DNA from: an uncultured Chitinophaga sp.
Lineage (GTDB): Bacteria > Bacteroidota > Bacteroidia > Chitinophagales > Chitinophagaceae
DNA: 64,000 bases
Direction of reading: 5' to 3'
NCBI RefSeq assembly: GCF_937898475.1
Contig: NZ_CALEJS010000035.1
Coordinates: 17,113-81,112, forward strand
The notes beneath the pieces were generated by a model, which saw nothing but the letters and a program-made list of their open reading frames with translations, made no database searches and was not told the origin of the DNA. Within the stretch, counting starts at the first letter, position 1. Every line of letters begins with the position of its first letter. Both the position numbers and the translations under genes were made by a program. Shown piece by piece: positions 59,399-64,000 of the stretch.

Positions 59399-61081
59399 TT
59401 ATTGGTTTACACGAAATCGTTCGGTTGCCTGAATGGTGGTGCGGTTACAGGTCATGGGCTGTGTACCGCCTTCGCTGGAAACATATGCGCCATTGCTCCC
59501 TCTTAAAGAAATGGTACCGTCTGCATTTGTTATCCAATCAAACTGTTCCCATGGACCGATAGCCATCCGGTTACAATTCATTGGCTGTGAACCATTCTCT
59601 GAACATACGTATTTTCCCTGGTTGATCAAAGCTATTTTTCCGTTTCCTGCATTTATTACGGTAAACTGCTCCCAGGATTGTGCCACAGCCCGATTGCAAT
59701 TCATGGGCTGGGCGCCGTTTTCGGCGCATACGTACAGGTTGTTGGCGCCTTTAAGGGTAATGGTCTGACCGATGGGCGCCCCGCCGCCGCTACCGCCGGG
59801 AATGGTGGGCGTAGGCCGTGTGGCCGTGAGCGCTATCTGGCCTTTAAGCATTTTGCCGCCATCGCCTGTCAGGCGCAGGTAGTAGTCTGCAGAGCATGCC
59901 ACCCCATCTTCATCAAGGGCCAGGAAATTAGCGCCGGCGGGCACCCAGGCGGCAGTCTCGGCCGTTTTGGCGATCTGGTTACCTTCGTTATATTCATCGA
60001 ACATGGAAATATAAATGCCGTGTGCGCCCAGCCGGATCATATTGTAGAACTGCCGCCACATAAAGTCACCGTGTGTGCGCTGCCGTTCCTGCAGATCACC
60101 GGGTAGTACACAGGGTTGGTAGTCGATACCGTTCTGGTTGCAGAAGTCCTGGTCACCGGTGTTCACATTATTGTAAAACCAATCAGACCCGTTGGCATCG
60201 CCAATACGGCCCACCATCCAGGGCGAGAGCATGTTGAAGGCGCGGTATACATCCAGGAAGCCTTGTCTTGAATCCGCATCGGCAGGAGCGGTACGCCACC
60301 AGGTAGGCACGCCGCCGATCACGTAACAGCCCTGGCCTTTGAACCAGTTGATCACCTCGAGACAGGCGGCCGCGGTAAAATTGTGATTGTTATCATTAAA
60401 GCCGAAGCCCCAGATACACACCACCGGTTTACCATTCTGCATGGCGTAAGCAGATGAAGCCGTGTAGGCTTTCATCTTGTTGGTCCAGTCGGTCTTGATC
60501 TCTGACTGCATGTTGTTCCATCCGCTAACATCATACATGATATAAAACTTACGTCCATACGTTTCTGCGGCTGTTCTCACCTTGGCGGTAATGGCATCGC
60601 GGATGGGGCCTTCCGATCCGTTGGGATTGAAGCGCTGCAGGGCGGCGCAGTCGATCCCATACTGCTGCATCCATTGGAAATGGACATTGACCGTCTGATC
60701 GCTGAAGGAGGAGAATAACCTTGCCTGCTGGCCGTTGTTCAGGTTTGCCCAGCCGGTGGCATAGGTGTTGGTATAGTCCCGTACATCGGGCCAGGACTTG
60801 ATACCATTGTTAGCGGGCGATGGCAGCTGGGCCCAGTTCTGTGTCCAGTGCCACCAGGCATTGATGGGGGAGCCATCGCCCACACAGGCAAACCAGCCCT
60901 GGTAGCCGGCGGTGATCTTCCCGACCACATCGCCTACCGGTGACGCCAGTACGCTGGCCCTCACATTTTTTTCCTTGGAAAGCAGATCTGATGTTGCATC
61001 CTGCGCTCTCTTCATGCAGGAAATAAACAGCATGCTGATTAACAGCGATAAAAAGCTGATGACGTGTGTGCTTTTTTTCAT
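59399..61081 (-). CDS. GH71/99-like glycosidase lipoprotein with fascin-like beta-trefoil
   Basis: 560 residues. Lipobox SMLFISCMKRAQ (Cys22). The GH71/99-like catalytic domain spans about 50-400: KITAGYQGWFACVGDGS, HFQWMQQYGIDCAALQRF, KFYIMYDVSGWNN, PVVCIWGFGFNDN and ISMFDEYNEGNQI with the conserved acidic residues. After a Pro/Gly linker, the last ~120 residues are three repeats of a ~40-residue unit, each with YVxxExGxQPMxCNR followed by Trp/Glu-Phe (ENGAQPMNCNR, ENGSQPMNCNR, EGGTQPMTCNR), a fascin-like beta-trefoil that probably binds glycan. It differs from the trefoil of the related lipoprotein at 23047. The substrate is unknown; mannan or alpha-glucan is plausible by family. Confidence 0.83.
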   Translation of the reverse strand: MKKSTHVISFLSLLISMLFISCMKRAQDATSDLLSKEKNVRASVLASPVGDVVGKITAGYQGWFACVGDGSPINAWWHWTQNWAQLPSPANNGIKSWPDVRDYTNTYATGWANLNNGQQARLFSSFSDQTVNVHFQWMQQYGIDCAALQRFNPNGSEGPIRDAITAKVRTAAETYGRKFYIMYDVSGWNNMQSEIKTDWTNKMKAYTASSAYAMQNGKPVVCIWGFGFNDNNHNFTAAACLEVINWFKGQGCYVIGGVPTWWRTAPADADSRQGFLDVYRAFNMLSPWMVGRIGDANGSDWFYNNVNTGDQDFCNQNGIDYQPCVLPGDLQERQRTHGDFMWRQFYNMIRLGAHGIYISMFDEYNEGNQIAKTAETAAWVPAGANFLALDEDGVACSADYYLRLTGDGGKMLKGQIALTATRPTPTIPGGSGGGAPIGQTITLKGANNLYVCAENGAQPMNCNRAVAQSWEQFTVINAGNGKIALINQGKYVCSENGSQPMNCNRMAIGPWEQFDWITNADGTISLRGSNGAYVSSEGGTQPMTCNRTTIQATERFRVNQ

Positions 61082-61129
61082 TTCTGTGGGTTTAAGGTTT
61101 TCGAGATAGGTTTGAAAGGTTAAACTATT

Positions 61130-61161
61130 GAACCTTCAAACGCTTAAACGTTTAAAGGTTC
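61130..61161. repeat. inverted repeat between divergent genes
   Basis: GAACCTTCAAACG (61130-61142) pairs with CGTTTAAAGGTTC (61149-61161) with one mismatch and loop CTTAAA; TTTGAAAGGTT just to the left repeats the same words in the opposite sense. It lies in the 196-base space between the GH71/99-like (-) and deaminase (+) genes. Possible operator or decayed repeat. Confidence 0.45.
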
Positions 61162-61277
61162 AAAGTTGTTTTATGGGTGTTCGGGAATTATGATGGTGGA
61201 AGTGATATTGGGACGACGATCCAATGTTGATCTGACCTTTAGAGGATGCAAATGAAGAAAAGATGTAGTTTTGAAAC

Positions 61278-61682
61278 ATGCAGGACCAGCAATATATGGA
61301 TCGCTGCCTGGAACTGGCAGCAATGGCGGCAGCAGCGGGAGAAAGCGCTGTTGGCTGTGTAATTGTAAAAGACGGACAGATCATCGGGGAGGCGTATGAA
61401 AAAAGCAGGCAGCTGAAAGACATTACCCGTCATGCAGAAGCGCTGGCGGTAATAGATGCGGTACAAAAGACCGGCTCCTGTGCGGGGGCAACATTATATA
61501 CCAATGTGGAGCCCTGCCTGTTGTGTTCTTATGTGATCCGTCATCACAGGATTGCGCGGGTGGTATACGGCAAAGCCTGCGGAGAACTGGGCGGCACTCA
61601 TCCCCCATTTAACCTGCTTACTACGGATGATATTACAGCGTGGGGCAGTGCGCCATTGGTAACGGTGTATCCCGGCGAATAA
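61278..61682 (+). CDS. zinc-dependent nucleoside/cytidine deaminase-family protein
   Basis: 134 residues with the deaminase zinc site: His52-Ala53-Glu54 (TRHAEALAVID) and Cys80-x-x-Cys83 (NVEPCLLCSYVI). The layout (CMP/dCMP deaminase fold, VGCVIVKDGQIIGEAYEKS) fits guanine/cytosine/tRNA-adenosine deaminase relatives. The residue pattern after PCxxC (RIARVVYGKACGELGG) differs from TadA, whose usual Asn/Pro-rich end is missing, so a free-nucleoside or base deaminase is more likely. Cytosolic. TAGTTTTG at 61266-61273, an exact -7 match, lies so close to the ATG that the message could be nearly leaderless. Confidence 0.85.
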   Translation: MQDQQYMDRCLELAAMAAAAGESAVGCVIVKDGQIIGEAYEKSRQLKDITRHAEALAVIDAVQKTGSCAGATLYTNVEPCLLCSYVIRHHRIARVVYGKACGELGGTHPPFNLLTTDDITAWGSAPLVTVYPGE

Positions 61683-61694
61683 GCGCTCACTGCG

Positions 61695-61805
61695 AGCTCA
61701 CTAAGCACTTACTACAGACTTACTAAGCACTTACCAAGCACTTACTAAGCTTCCACTAAGCAGGTACGTACAGTAAGCGTACAGTAAGCGTATAGTAAGC
61801 CTTGA
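61695..61805. repeat. tandem and inverted short repeats of CTTACTAAGC / AGTAAGCG words
   Basis: The left half repeats (A)CTTACTAAGC with small changes at least four times (61700-61750); the right half repeats (A)CAGTAAGCGT three times (61770-61800), which is the opposite sense of the same word. The unit length is not constant and no spacer set is present, so this is not CRISPR. The following 61806-62068 shows no convincing gene on either strand. Confidence 0.6.
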
Positions 61806-62068
61806 CTAAAACCCAGGGGTAAATGGACATGAGGTGGAGTTGATCGGGACTTCAGCCGGGGATGAGGTGAAGGACAGTTTAAGGTCAATAGCCGGAGATT
61901 TGGGTTTGATTGCAGTTTGAGCGTTGACAGAGGGCATATCTCCAGGGGTGAAAGGGCGGCTTTAAACGCGAAAAAAGAAGATTTTACGCAAACGGGATAC
62001 AGGATATCCGCAGGCTAAGCGCCTGGGGGTTGAATGATGATAGTAAACTGAACGGAGTACGGGCTGTT

Positions 62069-62899
62069 TTACTCTCTTTGGAGGTAGTATCGGTGTGGTT
62101 CACCACGGGGACTTTGCAGCCCCTGTAAAGACGGCGAAGCAGGTGTTTGCATGCTATGAGCAGAAGTGGGTCTGCGGAAGACGAAGCGTTTACGGCATGC
62201 TTTTCTTATGAGCGCATCCGGTATGCGTACCTGGTCTGCCGGTACCGCCAGGTGGATCACATCGGCGGCCATATAACGGCGATCGCCGGAGGGGAACAGC
62301 ACGCCATTGGCAGCTTTACAGGCGCGGCACTGCAGGATGACCATGAGTACCCCCTCTCCTGCTGTGGGAACGTTTAAGGAAAGGCCCCTGAAGGGCACTT
62401 CCTCATCCAGTTCGATAATGGCGGTGGAGGATTCGGAGCTGAGTACACGGTGGCTGCGGAAGTCCATTCTTACGGCAAGGAGGCGTACTTCCAGGTGGGT
62501 GTTATTACCTTGTGGTTCCAGCTCCTGCGCGGGGATGTGCAGGGTACCGCTGACGGTGAATACGGGCGGAATGGTAAACAGCTTATCCAGTCCGCTATGG
62601 TGGTTAAAACGAAAGCCCTGCAGCTGCGGGAAGTTATCACGTCCGGATTGGATGAATAGTTTATTCAGGCGGTTTACGACGGTACCATCGTAGCGTATAT
62701 CCAGGTGAGGGCGCACGGTGGAACGAATGAGCTTCCCTTTCCGGCTCGCAATGCCGAAGTAGCGGGCAGCGCGTCTGGTGGCGGCTGTCTGCCTGATCTT
62801 GTCCGGCATGCTACGGAAGAAATATCGGCCATTTCTGCGGTAGCCGATGATGTTTTCAAGTCTGCCGGTGAATTTATGTATGCCGACCTGAAGGGCCAT
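62069..62899 (-). CDS. hypothetical protein, conserved-looking, function unknown
   Basis: 276 residues from ATG 62899 (an in-frame TTG at 62938 is less likely). The N-terminal ~90 residues are basic and carry the words HKFTGRLENIIGYRRNGRYFFRS and QTAATRRAARYFGIASRKGKL, which look like a nucleic-acid- or structure-binding module. The rest is beta-rich: PPVFTVSGTLHIPAQELEPQ, EVRLLAVRMDF, and the stretch KAANGVLFPSGDRRYMAADVIHLAVP. No signal peptide and no recognised family. Residues GVLMVILQCRACKAANGVL give one Cys pair. Its GC content is like the main window, unlike the AT-rich DNA to its right. It lies next to the repeat cluster. Confidence 0.6.
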   Translation of the reverse strand: MALQVGIHKFTGRLENIIGYRRNGRYFFRSMPDKIRQTAATRRAARYFGIASRKGKLIRSTVRPHLDIRYDGTVVNRLNKLFIQSGRDNFPQLQGFRFNHHSGLDKLFTIPPVFTVSGTLHIPAQELEPQGNNTHLEVRLLAVRMDFRSHRVLSSESSTAIIELDEEVPFRGLSLNVPTAGEGVLMVILQCRACKAANGVLFPSGDRRYMAADVIHLAVPADQVRIPDALIRKACRKRFVFRRPTSAHSMQTPASPSLQGLQSPRGEPHRYYLQRE

Positions 62900-63193
62900 G
62901 TGAAATGATTTTATATAAAAATACGGGAAAGGATGCAATGATGGATCAGGTGGTGTAATTTAATGATCTGGATCAATTTTTATTCCTGGTGGGAATGGCG
63001 GGGAGGGTGCCAAAATTCCATCCAATAGACTAATGTGCTTCCACATGTCTATAAAAAGTGAATCATCTTGAACACTCCAATATAAATGCGGAAAACTCAA
63101 TAAAATTGAGAATAATAGTGGAGTTATTAAAGCAGGAATCAAAGCTGGTAACACTGGCCATTTGAAATTGGCATTACGCAAAGTCAAGCTAAA

Positions 63194-63757
63194 ATGAAGT
63201 ACCTAATATGTTTAATAGGAGTAATACTGTTAGGAGTATCGTGTAAACTCCCCATACATGACAGCCAGAACGATGTCATGAAACTGGTGTATCGCAACCA
63301 CAAATCTTTCTTCAACAAATATCTAAGTGATAAACCCGACTATACCAACATTATTAACTTTGGAAGCAAAAGAAGAGCGAAGTTGTATGAGAAAAATGGA
63401 ATATACCCTGCTAAAATGAAGGAGTTCATTATTCTGGAAGGGTTTAGTTCCGGGTGGGGATATTACCGGGGGCTACTCATCAGTGATGGAACGAGTTATT
63501 TTTATAGTAATAGTACTTCAGGAAATTGGAATCTGCAGCCAATTACTCTTGATAGCAATATCGAGAAGAAGACAGGGATTAGAAAAACCCTGATTGACAA
63601 AGTCAGATCATGGGATACTATATACATTGATGAACAGAGGAAGCAGTTAGGAGCATTTGTATCTGATGGTTTTGTTTTTATGGCAACTAAGGTTAAATAT
63701 GATGATGGTCATCCTCTTCAAATAGAAACAATTGCGTTTGACGAATTTGTACAATAG
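63194..63757 (+). CDS. hypothetical lipoprotein in AT-rich segment
   Basis: 187 residues with signal and lipobox LIGVILLGVSCKLP (Cys17). The mature part is soluble and hydrophilic (NDVMKLVYRNHKSFFNKYLS, FGSKRRAKLYEKNGIYPAKM, FSSGWGYYRGLLISDGTSYFYS, VKYDDGHPLQIETIAFDEF). I do not recognise a family. AT-rich codons contrast with the GC-richer genes before 62900, which suggests different ancestry. A short reading frame of the other strand at 62960-63187 is not accepted as a gene. Confidence 0.7.
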   Translation: MKYLICLIGVILLGVSCKLPIHDSQNDVMKLVYRNHKSFFNKYLSDKPDYTNIINFGSKRRAKLYEKNGIYPAKMKEFIILEGFSSGWGYYRGLLISDGTSYFYSNSTSGNWNLQPITLDSNIEKKTGIRKTLIDKVRSWDTIYIDEQRKQLGAFVSDGFVFMATKVKYDDGHPLQIETIAFDEFVQ

Positions 63758-63809
63758 GTGGAGTTATAAGAGGTGAGATTTAAGTGAGAATTTAATCAAA
63801 CAAAGTATT

Positions 63810-63962
63810 ATGATACGATTCTGGAATATCCTGTTCTACAACATATTTAAGTTTACAATTCATACATCTGAAGCAGTTACATATCCTATACAAAAAGTAA
63901 CTGGACTAATTTATGAAATTTCATTTATAAAAAAGGACTGGAGAAAAGTAAGCTCCCGGTAG
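63810..63962 (+). CDS. possible small or truncated hypothetical protein
   Basis: ATG 63810 to TAG 63960-63962 encodes 50 residues (MIRFWNILFYNIFKF at the start). The aromatic N-terminus resembles starts of small Bacteroidota membrane proteins, but no further transmembrane helix follows, so it may be a truncated gene or chance. The last 38 bases of the window hold nothing recognisable. Confidence 0.3.
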   Translation: MIRFWNILFYNIFKFTIHTSEAVTYPIQKVTGLIYEISFIKKDWRKVSSR

Positions 63963-64000
63963 ACAGCATCTTCAAGATTCGGCTATTTGGATTTATGTTT

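Noticed and set aside
61695..61805. CRISPR array.
   Set aside because: The repeat units are about 10 bases, variable, change orientation, and there are no spacers of constant length or cas genes.
61806..61937. Minus-strand frame of 43 codons rich in Pro and Ser.
   Set aside because: No ribosome-binding site or homology seen; it lies in the repeat-flanked gap and may be chance.
62960..63187. Minus-strand frame of 75 codons with a hydrophobic stretch.
   Set aside because: It starts with TTG, has no ribosome-binding site and no family resemblance; it could be a decayed fragment but cannot be supported.

Overview
The window is a chromosomal stretch from a member of the phylum Bacteroidota, most likely Chitinophagaceae (Chitinophaga or a close relative). 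This placement is inferred from two SusC/SusD pairs, a one-protein hybrid two-component regulator, an ECF sigma/FecR pair, many lipoprotein and signal-peptide enzymes, DUF4197 and GlxA/AraC proteins, and promoters of the Bacteroidota type (TTG or TTTG, about 19-20 bp, then TAnnTTTG). Base composition looks close to 50 percent GC throughout, except the last ~1 kb (from about 62940), which is clearly AT-richer. No rRNA, tRNA, CRISPR array, transposase or phage gene was recognised.

Layout. 1-5150: a GH2 glycosidase cut by the left edge, a small HD hydrolase and a GH97 alpha-glycosidase. 5218-6916: a Crp/Fnr regulator, a perfect TGTGA-N6-TCACA palindrome, an NTF2-like protein and an F420/NADP-type oxidoreductase. 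6950-18751: a complete fructan utilisation locus with a hybrid sensor regulator carrying a periplasmic sugar-binding domain, divergent from a sugar permease, a PfkB fructokinase, SusC, SusD and a GH32 fructanase. This parallels the fructan locus of Bacteroides thetaiotaomicron. 18993-28707: an unusual outer-membrane protein with a CotH/Fam20-like kinase signature fused to an Omp85-type barrel, a DUF2975/XRE pair, a GH71/99-like lipoprotein, an exported Nif3-like protein, an exported metallo-beta-lactamase-fold protein, an M23 peptidase and a TVP38 membrane protein. 28708-30979: an RtcB-PrfH RNA-repair/ribosome-rescue operon behind a leader with a 14-codon ORF and nested inverted repeats. 31005-36609: nucleoside hydrolase, a Tat-type GMC dehydrogenase pair and a GH127-like arabinofuranosidase. 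36776-43431: a five-gene signalling operon (REC, REC-kinase, CHASE3-GAF-kinase-3xREC, CheR, CheB) with overlapping ends. 43565-46852: beta-lactamase-fold protein, GlxA/AraC regulator and an outer-membrane protein. 46942-55029: a second polysaccharide locus (sigma, FecR, STN-bearing SusC, SusD, GH76), probably for alpha-mannan. 55156-61682: DUF4197, a PQQ-type sugar dehydrogenase, a VOC protein, a remnant of an FtsX-type ABC permease, DUF2809, a beta-lactamase-fold protein, a second GH71/99-like lipoprotein and a nucleoside deaminase. 61695-64000: a repeat cluster, a hypothetical gene and an AT-rich end with a lipoprotein.

The two glycan loci show the two classical control modes. The fructan SusC lacks an STN domain and sits beside a hybrid two-component regulator. 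The mannan-type SusC carries STN and sits behind sigma/FecR. The most promising objects for new biology are the kinase-like/Omp85 fusion (18993-21587) and the structured leader in front of rtcB-prfH (28724-28957).
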